Shown one piece after another: positions 15,662-24,113 of a DNA stretch of 64,000 bases. Positions within the stretch are counted from its first letter, which is position 1. Every line of letters starts with the position of its first letter. This DNA comes from Bacteroidales bacterium (GTDB lineage Bacteria; Bacteroidota; Bacteroidia; Bacteroidales; UBA12077). The stretch is taken from NCBI GenBank assembly GCA_028282785.1, contig JANQHE010000005.1, positions 1 to 64,000 of the forward strand, written 5' to 3'. Position numbers and translations under genes: made by a program. A model generated the notes under the pieces. It was not told where the DNA came from. It saw nothing but the letters and a program-made list of their open reading frames with translations, and did not search any database.

Positions 15662-16756
15662 ATGAAAAAATTGATTTTAAGTTTTATGACTGTTGTTGCA
15701 TTTTATGGTTTTATACAAGCTCAACAAAAAGAAGCTTTTATATCATTTGAAAAAGAAGTGCATGATTTTGGAAAGATACAGGAAAGCGAGGGAAAAGTAG
15801 AGTATAAATTTATATTTACAAATACAGGAGGAGCACCGTTAATTATTAACAAGGTAAAAGCTTCGTGTGGATGTACTTCGCCAACATGGACAGAAAAGCC
15901 AATAATGCCAGGTCAAACAGGATTTGTAAGTGCAGTATTCGATCCAAGAAATCGTCCGGGTAGTTTCAATAAAAGCATTTTTGTAGAAACAAATACACAA
16001 AAAGGTAGAAATATTCTGCGAATAACCGGTAATGTAATTCCTCGCGAAAAAACAGTTGAAGATTATTACCCAAAAACATTAGGTGATCTACGATTGGAAA
16101 CAAATCACTTTGCTTTTGTAAAGGTTTATAGTAATCAAATTAAAAAGGATACATTAAAAATATATAATGGTTCGGATTTGGAAATGAAAGTTACATTTGC
16201 CAATATGCCAAAGTACCTTAATTTAAAGGTTGTTCCTGAGGTATTAAAACCTGGAGAGAAAGGATATATTTTAGGCGTATACGATGCAAAAAAAGCTAAT
16301 GATTGGGGATTTGTTTCAGATAGGGTACAAATTTTAATTAATGGTAAATCAGGAAGCAGACAAACACTTACAATTAGCGGGAGAATAGAAGAGGATTTCT
16401 CAAAACTTACAGAGAAAGAATTAGAGAATGCCCCTCTCATTTCATTTGAAGATGAAAGTTATAATTTTGGTAAATCAACACAGCGCGAAAAAATTGAGCA
16501 TGAATTTAAATTTACAAACAATGGAAAAAGCGATTTAATAATCCGTAAGATAAGGTCAACTTGTGGTTGTACGACTGTAGCTCCTGAAAAAACAGTTATT
16601 AAGCCGGGTGAAGCCAGTTCGTTTAAAGCGATATTTAGCCCGGGTTCAAGGAAAGGCAGACAATCTAAGTCTATTTATGTGATTAGTAATGATCCAAAAA
16701 ATTCAAATGTTCGACTTACAATAAAAGGTGAGATAATAACAGAAGAACAGAATTAA
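15662..16756 (+). CDS. Exported DUF1573 protein with two full ASPM/SPD-2-like domains
   Basis: 364 residues with a signal peptide ending near Ala-20. Two DUF1573 units, about 25-125 and 260-360, both carry the hallmark FxKxVHDFGKI / ESYNFGK start, EFKFTNNGxxxLIIxKIRxxCGCT (KASCGCTSPTW; RSTCGCTTVAP) and a PGxxG(F/S)xxAxFxPxxRxG strand. A divergent third unit lies between them. The fold is immunoglobulin-like and common in Bacteroidota periplasmic or surface proteins; its ligand is unknown. Confidence 0.85.
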   Translation: MKKLILSFMTVVAFYGFIQAQQKEAFISFEKEVHDFGKIQESEGKVEYKFIFTNTGGAPLIINKVKASCGCTSPTWTEKPIMPGQTGFVSAVFDPRNRPGSFNKSIFVETNTQKGRNILRITGNVIPREKTVEDYYPKTLGDLRLETNHFAFVKVYSNQIKKDTLKIYNGSDLEMKVTFANMPKYLNLKVVPEVLKPGEKGYILGVYDAKKANDWGFVSDRVQILINGKSGSRQTLTISGRIEEDFSKLTEKELENAPLISFEDESYNFGKSTQREKIEHEFKFTNNGKSDLIIRKIRSTCGCTTVAPEKTVIKPGEASSFKAIFSPGSRKGRQSKSIYVISNDPKNSNVRLTIKGEIITEEQN

Positions 16757-16781
16757 AAAATATAAAAAATATTTAATAATA

Positions 16782-16809
16782 AGAGTAGCTTGTAAAGGCT
16801 GCTCTTTTT
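16782..16809 (+). terminator. Intrinsic terminator after the DUF1573 gene
   Basis: AGAGTAGC (16782-16789) pairs with GCTGCTCT (16798-16805) with one G-T pair, followed by TTTTTG. Confidence 0.6.
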
Positions 16810-16879
16810 GTTTATAAATTCTTTCAATATTTTATAGTTTGTATTCATAGATGTTCTAATTTCGTATAAAATACTATAT

Positions 16880-17989
16880 ATGTCGAAGAAGGATAATGAA
16901 AATACGGAGAAGGATTTTGAATCTGCTTTAAATGTTCAAAAAGGAGTTGATCAGCCGGAATCAATTAATCCCGAAGTTATAAGGAAGTTTAGATTAAAAA
17001 GAAAAGCTCAGCCTTCTGTTGATGAATATGTTAAAGGGATTTTAGAAGGGAACAGAACCATATTGGGTCAGGCCATCACTTTGATCGAAAGCTCTCTTCA
17101 GGAACATATCAGTTTAGCTCAGGAAATTGTTGAAAAGTGCCTGCCACATTCCGGAAATTCAGTTAGAATTGGAATTACAGGTGTACCTGGTGTTGGTAAG
17201 AGTACTTTTATTGAGTCAATGGGGCGTTATATTACCAAACATGAAGGTAAACTCGCGGTATTAGCAGTTGATCCGAGCAGTGAAAAATCAAAGGGTAGTA
17301 TTTTAGGTGATAAAACCAGAATGGAAGAACTGGCAAATGACCCTAATGCATTTATACGTCCTTCGCCTTCTGCCGGGTCATTAGGTGGTGTTGCCAGGAA
17401 AACCAGGGAAACAATTATTTTATGCGAAGCTGCAGGTTTTAATGTTGTTTTTATTGAAACTGTAGGAGTTGGGCAGTCTGAAACAGCAGTACATTCAATG
17501 GTAGATTTCTTTTTACTTCTTATGCTAGCAGGAGCAGGTGATGAATTGCAGGGAATTAAACGAGGGATTATGGAAATGGCAGATGCAATTACAATTACCA
17601 AGGCTGATGGAGAAAATGTTCAAAAAGCCGAAATGGCTAAAGTAGAATATCAGAATGCACTTCATTTATTTCCACCAACAGAATCAGGATGGATTCCAAA
17701 GGTTTTAACTTGTTCATCGCTTAAAAGAGTTGGAATTGATAAAATATGGGATACAATTGAAGATTTTATAAATCAAGTGAAAGATTCAAATTATTTTGAC
17801 AAGAAAAGAAAAGAGCAAGCAAGATACTGGATGTACGAATCTATTAACGATGCTTTGAAAAGTAATTTCTATAACCAGGATGAAATAAATAAGAAGTTAC
17901 AACTATTCGAAGAAAATGTATTGAATGGTAAAATGAATTCTTTCTTGGCTTCCAGAATGATAATCGATGAATATTTTAAGAAATCATAA
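16880..17989 (+). CDS. meaB: Methylmalonyl-CoA mutase-associated GTPase MeaB
   Basis: 369 residues, slightly long because of an N-terminal charged extension of about 45. The P-loop GITGVPGVGKSTFIE (near 98-112), LAVDPSS, the long switch region RPSPSAGSLGGVARKT, FIETVGVGQSE, LLMLAGAGDELQGIKRGIMEMAD and ITKADGEN are all characteristic. It protects and reloads the adenosylcobalamin cofactor of methylmalonyl-CoA mutase. No mutase genes are adjacent; they must lie elsewhere. Confidence 0.93.
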   Translation: MSKKDNENTEKDFESALNVQKGVDQPESINPEVIRKFRLKRKAQPSVDEYVKGILEGNRTILGQAITLIESSLQEHISLAQEIVEKCLPHSGNSVRIGITGVPGVGKSTFIESMGRYITKHEGKLAVLAVDPSSEKSKGSILGDKTRMEELANDPNAFIRPSPSAGSLGGVARKTRETIILCEAAGFNVVFIETVGVGQSETAVHSMVDFFLLLMLAGAGDELQGIKRGIMEMADAITITKADGENVQKAEMAKVEYQNALHLFPPTESGWIPKVLTCSSLKRVGIDKIWDTIEDFINQVKDSNYFDKKRKEQARYWMYESINDALKSNFYNQDEINKKLQLFEENVLNGKMNSFLASRMIIDEYFKKS

Positions 17990-18074
17990 AAAATATTTAA
18001 ATATCTGAAATTCTAATTATGTAGAATTTTTCGTATGTTTATCAGCTAAATATAAAAACTAAAACTTTTTAATC

Positions 18075-19172
18075 ATGAAAAAACTTTTTTATAGTCTTAT
18101 CGCAGTTGTGTTCATGTTTTCATGTACCATGCAACCACAATATAAGATTGAGGGAAATATTAATGGATTAGAATCGGGTTCAGCTGTACTTAGTAAGGTT
18201 GTTGAAAAGGATCTTATAACGGTTGATTCCGTAGCAGTAGTAAATGGATCTTTTTCTTTTAAAGGTTCTATTGAGCAACCGGAAATTTATGTAATAACTT
18301 TTGCTGATACTTTAGAAGGTATTCAGTTGTTTTTAGAGAATGTCGACATTAAAGTTACTGCTAATCTAGATAGTATTGCTGGAGTAGAAGTAACAGGTTC
18401 TCCTTTAACAACTTTATTACATGGATTTAGTAAAGAATATTTGAGTTATAATATGAAATTCAGAGCACTTTATAACGAATATATTCAGGCAAATATGAGT
18501 GGCGACGAAGCAAGAGTTAAGGAAATAGAAAATGAATATGCAGCGGTTGAGGAAGAACAAGTTGATTACATTGATCATTTTGTTAAAGAAAATACAAATA
18601 CAGCTGTAGCTCCTTATATAGTTTATCGTTATATGGCTTATCGTCTTGAGGTTGATGAATTGGAAGAAATAATGAATTCTTTCGGCCCGGAGGTGTTAGA
18701 ATCACAATATGCTATAACATTAAATGATCGCTTAGAGATTATGAAACGTGTTGCAGTGGGCCAACCTTTTGTTGATTTTACTTTAAATGATACAACCGGA
18801 AATCCTATGCCGCTTTCATCAGTTACAGGTAATGGCTATGTATTGCTTGATTTCTGGGCAGCATGGTGTAACCCTTGTAGGCAGGAAAATCCGGTATTAG
18901 TAGCTAACTATGCAAAATATAAAGATAAAGGTTTCGAAATTTTCGGAGTGTCTTTCGATAAAACACGCGACGCATGGATTAAAGCCATAAAAGATGATGG
19001 TATTACCTGGCCACAGGTTTCTGATCTTAAATATTGGGATTCTGCTGCAGGTAAATTATATGCGGTACGTTCAATTCCTCACAATGTACTAATTGACAAG
19101 GATGGAATTATTATTGCAAAAAACCTCAAAGGAGAAAAACTAGGAGAAAAATTAGCAGAATTATTGGATTAA
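18075..19172 (+). CDS. TlpA-like thiol-disulfide oxidoreductase lipoprotein (DUF4369 plus thioredoxin)
   Basis: 365 residues with a lipoprotein signal (LIAVVFMFSC). Residues about 22-120 are a DUF4369 beta domain (YKIEGNINGLESGSAVLSK). A helical middle follows. Residues about 225-365 are a TlpA/ResA thioredoxin domain with active site FWAAWCNPCRQENP (Cys near 263 and 266) and cis-proline loop SIPHNVLIDKDG. It probably acts as a periplasmic reductase. A strong terminator follows at 19197, so the gene is monocistronic. Confidence 0.88.
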   Translation: MKKLFYSLIAVVFMFSCTMQPQYKIEGNINGLESGSAVLSKVVEKDLITVDSVAVVNGSFSFKGSIEQPEIYVITFADTLEGIQLFLENVDIKVTANLDSIAGVEVTGSPLTTLLHGFSKEYLSYNMKFRALYNEYIQANMSGDEARVKEIENEYAAVEEEQVDYIDHFVKENTNTAVAPYIVYRYMAYRLEVDELEEIMNSFGPEVLESQYAITLNDRLEIMKRVAVGQPFVDFTLNDTTGNPMPLSSVTGNGYVLLDFWAAWCNPCRQENPVLVANYAKYKDKGFEIFGVSFDKTRDAWIKAIKDDGITWPQVSDLKYWDSAAGKLYAVRSIPHNVLIDKDGIIIAKNLKGEKLGEKLAELLD

Positions 19173-19196
19173 CTAAAACAAAGATATTTAGATAAG

Positions 19197-19226
19197 GAGT
19201 GTAGATTATTTCTACACTCTTTTTTT
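19197..19226 (+). terminator. Intrinsic terminator after the TlpA-like gene
   Basis: GAGTGTAGA-TTATT-TCTACACTC (19197-19219) is a perfect 9-bp stem followed by seven T. Confidence 0.85.
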
Positions 19227-19354
19227 ATTATTAGAATTTTACAATTCATTACAATTTAATTACAATTCATTTCATTTGGTTTTTAATTGCCATGCTTTCT
19301 TCTGATAATTGTATTATGAAAATAAACCGAAACATTCAATTAATTTAAATAACT

Positions 19355-21085
19355 ATGAAAGCACGATTAATTTTTTTACTAAGTTTTATGTTTTTAGTTC
19401 CATATTTTGCAGAAGCAACTGTAAACGATGCAGCTAGAAATAAAGAGGGTGATAGCAGGGAACATTTTTATAAATCAAAAGATTCATTTTCTGCATACGA
19501 AATAGAATACAAAGGAAAAATGACAGTTTCCGATGATGATAAAAACATTACCGCTATCGAACCTGATGGATATCTAAAAATTACTAAATCCTCGTTTGGT
19601 AACACTCGTAAGATCGAAATTGAAAGCGATAAGCAAGGAAATCTTACTAAAAAGTATTTTGATGGAAGAAAGGAAATTACATTTCAGCCTGAAGGTCAAA
19701 AATGGTTAGAAGAAATTCTTATTGATGTAATTCATAAAACCGGAATTGGAGGCAAAGAACGAATTCTTAGAATTTATAATAAAGGCGGAGTAAATGCTGT
19801 ATTAAACGAAATTGATGAGTTTGAAAGGAATAGTGGATATTCTTATTACAAATCAACAAATCATGCTTTGTTTTATTTTGAATCTGTAGAGTATAGAGGA
19901 TTCAACACAAAATATCTTTATTATAAAACATTGGTTAATGATATTAATTTAAATAAAGAAGAGTTAATTAAAGTACTTAAGGCTATACCTGATATTTCTT
20001 CAAATAGTACCAAAGGAACTCTGTTAAGGGAAATTCTTAGCAAGCACGAACTGGATTCTTATTCGATGGAAAAATTTCTTGATGCCGTAGAAACTTTAAG
20101 CTACAATACAGAAAGAGGAAATACACTCAGAGCATTTATTAAAAAATACCCGGTTAACGCAGAAAATTCACGCGAGTTTTTTGATGTAATAGAAGGTATG
20201 TCAATAAATTCTGAAAAAGGAAATGTATTAAAACCATTGTTAGCATCTCAAAAGATGGATAAAAGAATTCTTTCTGATTTTATAGAGGCTGTAGATGATT
20301 TTAGTTCAAATAGTGAGAGGGCTGCTCTATTTAGATTATTAGTTCCACATGTAATTGGAAATGAGGATTTAACTGCTCAATTAGTCATGGAGGTAAAAGA
20401 TCTATCCAGTAGTTACCATTTATTAGAAGAAGAGATCCTTGAATGGGTTGCAAAAGGAAAAGTAATTACAGAAACAGATTTAAATAAATCAGCAATATTG
20501 AATATGTTGGATATTGGAAGAAATTATAATGCTAACACAAGAAAAACTCCTATGTTAAGAAGTTTACATGGTTCAATGCAAAATGATGAGGAAATTTTAA
20601 AAGCGTATTTTGATGTTATCAAGAGCATGGATAATGAAATGGAAATATATAATGTTTTGTTAGATTTAATTCGTGTACATAAACTGGATAATAAAGGCTT
20701 AATCTATTTATTAGATGCTGCAGAAGATTTAGCAAATGATGATTATAAACATGCGGCATCAGCAATTCTCAGAGAAGTTATTTCTGATTTACCAGACGAT
20801 CCGGATGTTTTAAGATATTTCTTTGATGCATTAGATGAAATTGACCATAACTCAGCAAAAGAAGAAATCATAAGATTGTTCTGTGAAAGAGGTAAATTAG
20901 ATAAAAGAACCACTGTTTATTTACTAAAGGCTGTAGAAGATATCGATGTTGATGTTGAAAAAGCAACTTCGTTAAAGAACATCAAAAAGGTTATGCCATC
21001 CGGTGATGATGAAATAACTTATATTTTTAAAAGTATTGCAGACGAAATAAAGTCAGATTACGAGTACGAAAGGGCAATTAATTAG
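19355..21085 (+). CDS. Exported alpha-helical repeat protein, unknown function
   Basis: 576 residues with a signal peptide ending in FAEA (about residue 22). Residues about 25-195 form a non-repetitive domain. From about 200 to the end, helical repeats of roughly 35-40 residues recur with a shared turn: ISSNSTKGTLLREIL, LSYNTERGNTLRAFI, MSINSEKGNVLKPLL, FSSNSERAALFRLLV, YNANTRKTPMLRSL. This is HEAT/TPR-like but not a family I recognise. It is followed by a strong hairpin 11 nt before a LytS kinase gene, so it may be the extracytoplasmic partner or target of that system. Confidence 0.65.
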   Translation: MKARLIFLLSFMFLVPYFAEATVNDAARNKEGDSREHFYKSKDSFSAYEIEYKGKMTVSDDDKNITAIEPDGYLKITKSSFGNTRKIEIESDKQGNLTKKYFDGRKEITFQPEGQKWLEEILIDVIHKTGIGGKERILRIYNKGGVNAVLNEIDEFERNSGYSYYKSTNHALFYFESVEYRGFNTKYLYYKTLVNDINLNKEELIKVLKAIPDISSNSTKGTLLREILSKHELDSYSMEKFLDAVETLSYNTERGNTLRAFIKKYPVNAENSREFFDVIEGMSINSEKGNVLKPLLASQKMDKRILSDFIEAVDDFSSNSERAALFRLLVPHVIGNEDLTAQLVMEVKDLSSSYHLLEEEILEWVAKGKVITETDLNKSAILNMLDIGRNYNANTRKTPMLRSLHGSMQNDEEILKAYFDVIKSMDNEMEIYNVLLDLIRVHKLDNKGLIYLLDAAEDLANDDYKHAASAILREVISDLPDDPDVLRYFFDALDEIDHNSAKEEIIRLFCERGKLDKRTTVYLLKAVEDIDVDVEKATSLKNIKKVMPSGDDEITYIFKSIADEIKSDYEYERAIN

Positions 21086-21136
21086 AACATTTTGTAGTTG
21101 GTTTTTTTAAGGATCTAATAGTTGTTTTTTGATGCG

Positions 21137-21187
21137 CCTTGAGATTTCAGTTTAAAATTGCTTAAATTAGAAATCTCAAGGTTTTTT
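21137..21187 (+). terminator. Strong hairpin terminator, possible attenuator ahead of the LytS operon
   Basis: CCTTGAGATTTC (21137-21148) pairs perfectly with GAAATCTCAAGG (21170-21181). The 21-nt loop also contains TTTAA/TTAAA, and six T follow. The kinase start codon is at 21198, only 10 nt after the T run. Confidence 0.75.
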
Positions 21188-21197
21188 AATTTAAAAT

Positions 21198-22247
21198 ATG
21201 CAAATCCGAAAAATCATATCAGCCTTTTTTATAAATACAATCCTGGGATTGGTTTTATATTCATACTTGTATTACAGCGAGCTTGGTGAGTTTCCTGCTT
21301 TTTTTAAAGATTGGGTATTAATAATTTACCTGGTAATAGGAGCAAATATTATTGGATTAACTTTAATTTTAGTTAATTCTGTATTGAATAAAATTCCATT
21401 CTGGAGAAAGAAGATCGGATTTAGATTTGTTGTCGGAATTTTTATCAATTATATCTCTATTTTTATTTTAGTGGCATTATTTATTTGGATCTATTTAAGG
21501 TTAAATCAACTAAATTACACCTTAAAAGCATTACTTGAGGAATATAATGAAATTAAGATAAGAACATATATACTCATTTTGGTTTTAGATATTTTATATG
21601 TGGTATTCGACTTTCTAATTTACTCATATAAATATTTTTCTTATGGTCAGATTCAAAATGCAAAATTGGAAAGAAAGCAAATGCAGTTGCAGTTTGAAGC
21701 ATTAAAAACACAACTTAGTCCACATTATTTATTTAATAGTCTAAACACAGTGTCATCATTAATTTACAAAGATGTACATCAAACAGAAGATTATATTCGT
21801 AAGTTAGCAAAAACCTATCAATATATTCTGGCATCAGATAAAAAGCAATTAATAAGTTTAAAAGAAGAAGTTGAATTTATTAAAGATTATAGTTTTTTAC
21901 TGAAGATTCGTTTTGGAAAAGCATTTAAAACCCATATTGATATTGACGTTAATTTACTGGAAAACTTAATTCCTCCGATTAGTATTCAGATATTAGTTGA
22001 AAATGCGGTGAAACATAATGTTTTCGATGATGATCAACCTTTGGAGGTTGACATAATTGCTATGAATGATATAGTATATGTTAAAAATAAAATATTAAAA
22101 GCTCCATCCAGCAGAGAATCATTTAAGATAGGATTAAGTAATATTCGAAAGAGATATAATGTTTTTACAGATAAAAGGATAAAGATTATAAAAGATGATT
22201 ATTTCAAAGTTGAGCTTCCGCTTTTAAAACCAGGCAAAAATGGTTAA
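21198..22247 (+). CDS. LytS-type sensor histidine kinase
   Basis: 349 residues. Four N-terminal membrane helices (about 7-150) are followed by a coiled linker and the HisKA-type box of the LytS/YehU class, LKTQLSPHYLFNSLNTV (His-176 is the acceptor), and the N-box ISIQILVENAVKHNV. The G-box is reduced to IGLSNIRKRY. The sensor part is only the membrane bundle. It overlaps the next gene by 8 bp and is followed by a LytTR regulator, so this is the catalytic member of a three-gene signalling operon. Confidence 0.88.
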   Translation: MQIRKIISAFFINTILGLVLYSYLYYSELGEFPAFFKDWVLIIYLVIGANIIGLTLILVNSVLNKIPFWRKKIGFRFVVGIFINYISIFILVALFIWIYLRLNQLNYTLKALLEEYNEIKIRTYILILVLDILYVVFDFLIYSYKYFSYGQIQNAKLERKQMQLQFEALKTQLSPHYLFNSLNTVSSLIYKDVHQTEDYIRKLAKTYQYILASDKKQLISLKEEVEFIKDYSFLLKIRFGKAFKTHIDIDVNLLENLIPPISIQILVENAVKHNVFDDDQPLEVDIIAMNDIVYVKNKILKAPSSRESFKIGLSNIRKRYNVFTDKRIKIIKDDYFKVELPLLKPGKNG

Positions 22248-23274
22248 GAATATTATAAATAGTGCAGTTTTTAGGATTTTTACTCCGATCTTTTACGGAG
22301 TCACCATGTATATACTTATCTTGTTAATTTTTGATAGGGTTCAGGATTTATCGGAAAACTTTCTGGTAATAGAAGCCATTTTATGCCTGATCATTACATA
22401 TTTGCTTTTTGAATTATTAAGAGTGTATATTTTACAGGTTGAGAAAAGATGTTCTGCCAACTGCAGTATTTCAAGAAGACTTTTGGTCCAGGGAAGCGGT
22501 AGTTTGATAATTGCAGTAATCATTACATCTCTGATTATTTCCTTCTATTTTTCAAAACTCGTAGGATTTAATACGTTTAGAAATGAGTTGATAGTTTTTA
22601 ATACTATTTTTCTTATAACAAGTGTACTTTATAATATGGTTTACTTCAGTTTCTTTTATCTGAATAGAACAAACGAAAGTTTATTGGAAAAAGAAGCTAT
22701 TTTACGCCATAGTGTAGAAATTGAATTAGATACGTATAAGAATAAAATTAATCCGGAATTCTTATATGATAGTTTGGAAACACTAATCAGCCTTTCAAAA
22801 AAAGATGTTGAGGAAGCAGACAAATTTATTATTAATTTATCGGATGTATACAGAAATGTACTTTCAACTAAAAATACTGATCCGGTGAAAATTGAAGATG
22901 AATTTAAGATTATAAATACGCTTATTAACATTTTCAATTATAAACTAAACAATAATCTAAAATTTAATATTAGTAATAAAGACGCTAAGCCAGATCACAA
23001 AATTATTGGAGGAACCTTAGTGGTTATTGTCGAAGATATTGTTAACAGAACCATTATTTCTGAAATTCAGCCTTTAATTATCGAATCAAAAGTTATAAAT
23101 GAGTTTCTTGAAATATCCCATCCGATCAGAAGTAAGTTAATACAGATCTTAGCTAAAGAAACCGAAATTGAACATTTGAAGAAAGCATATTTACAAAATG
23201 GACAAGATTTTTCAATCTCGGAGGCAGATGGTGTGAGAATTTATAAAATACCCGTTTTAAAAATAGAAGATTAA
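22240..23274 (+). CDS. LytS-like pseudokinase lacking the phospho-acceptor histidine
   Basis: 344 residues, laid out like the kinase before it: four membrane helices (about 10-145), a linker, then a degenerate kinase box INPEFLYDSLETLISL where the acceptor position is Glu-173. The N-box position reads VVIVEDIVNRT without the catalytic Asn, and no G-box is visible. It therefore should neither bind ATP in the usual way nor become phosphorylated. It sits between an intact kinase and a response regulator, with an 8-bp overlap upstream and 4 bp to the regulator, which suggests a structural or allosteric subunit. No frameshift or stop is present, so it is not a decayed gene. Confidence 0.75.
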   Translation: MVKNIINSAVFRIFTPIFYGVTMYILILLIFDRVQDLSENFLVIEAILCLIITYLLFELLRVYILQVEKRCSANCSISRRLLVQGSGSLIIAVIITSLIISFYFSKLVGFNTFRNELIVFNTIFLITSVLYNMVYFSFFYLNRTNESLLEKEAILRHSVEIELDTYKNKINPEFLYDSLETLISLSKKDVEEADKFIINLSDVYRNVLSTKNTDPVKIEDEFKIINTLINIFNYKLNNNLKFNISNKDAKPDHKIIGGTLVVIVEDIVNRTIISEIQPLIIESKVINEFLEISHPIRSKLIQILAKETEIEHLKKAYLQNGQDFSISEADGVRIYKIPVLKIED

Positions 23275-23278
23275 TAAA

Positions 23279-24061
23279 ATGAAAATATTAATTATAGAAG
23301 ATGAAAAGCCTGCAGCAGAAAAGTTAGAACTGTTGCTAAAAAAATATGACCCGCAAACTGAAGTTTTATCCATTCTGACAACTATAGAAAAAAGTGTTCA
23401 TTATTTAAAAGATAATCAACAAAATATAGATCTAATATTTTTGGATATTCAGTTAACTGATGGTTTAAGTTTTGATATTTTTAAATCCATTAAAGTTGAA
23501 AAACCAATCATTTTTACCACTGCGTTTAACGAATATGCCATTGATGCTTTTAAATTAAATAGTATAGATTACTTATTAAAGCCATTAAGTTTTGAGGATT
23601 TATCCAATGCAATGGATAAAATTAAGAGTATGCGCGATAATTTACCATCGGAAGAAATTTCGCAAACCAACGTTACCTTGGAAAAATTAGCGGAACTGAT
23701 TTCAGGGAAAAGTCAGAAATACAAAAATCGTTATCTGGTTAAAATAGGTGAACACATAAAGTCTATTTCAGTTAATGATATTTACTTTTTTTATGCAGAA
23801 GGCCGAACTGTTTTTATTATAACCAACGAAAACAGAAAATTCATTGTTGATAGTACTTTGGAAGAACTAACAAATCAATTGGATCCTCAAAAGTTTTTTA
23901 GGGCAAATCGCTCATTTATTATTAATTTCGATCATATTACCGATGTGGTGGTTTATTCAACAAGTCGCTTAAGAGTTAAATTTCCGCATGAATTTGAAAA
24001 AGAAATTATTGTGAGCCGAGAGAAGGTCTCTGATTTTAAAACCTGGTATGGTGGAGAATAA
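23279..24061 (+). CDS. LytTR-type response regulator
   Basis: 260 residues. Receiver domain 1-120 with IIEDEKPAAEKLE, phospho-acceptor Asp in LIFLDIQLTDG, Thr in IIFTTAFNEYAIDAF and Lys in DYLLKPLSFED. LytTR DNA-binding domain from about 145 (RYLVKIGEHIKSISVNDIYFFYAEGRTVFI, FRANRSFIINFDHI). It probably controls envelope genes through the kinase/pseudokinase pair in the same operon. Confidence 0.93.
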   Translation: MKILIIEDEKPAAEKLELLLKKYDPQTEVLSILTTIEKSVHYLKDNQQNIDLIFLDIQLTDGLSFDIFKSIKVEKPIIFTTAFNEYAIDAFKLNSIDYLLKPLSFEDLSNAMDKIKSMRDNLPSEEISQTNVTLEKLAELISGKSQKYKNRYLVKIGEHIKSISVNDIYFFYAEGRTVFIITNENRKFIVDSTLEELTNQLDPQKFFRANRSFIINFDHITDVVVYSTSRLRVKFPHEFEKEIIVSREKVSDFKTWYGGE

Positions 24062-24063
24062 AA

Positions 24064-24084
24064 AGAACGACACAAGGTCGTTCT
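24064..24084. terminator. Bidirectional terminator between convergent genes
   Basis: AGAACGAC-ACAAG-GTCGTTCT, a perfect 8-bp stem. It has T-rich sequence on the plus side and AAAA upstream that gives a T run for minus-strand transcripts. Confidence 0.6.
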
Positions 24085-24113
24085 TCAATTTTCACTATGA
24101 AAACATAATTAAC

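Noticed and set aside
17227-17601. 124-codon minus-strand frame
   Set aside because: Lies wholly inside meaB, which has all its GTPase motifs on the other strand.
22240-23274. Treating the second LytS-like gene as a decayed duplicate
   Set aside because: The frame is complete, tightly spaced on both sides and keeps the membrane bundle. Only catalytic motifs are lost, which fits a maintained pseudokinase better.
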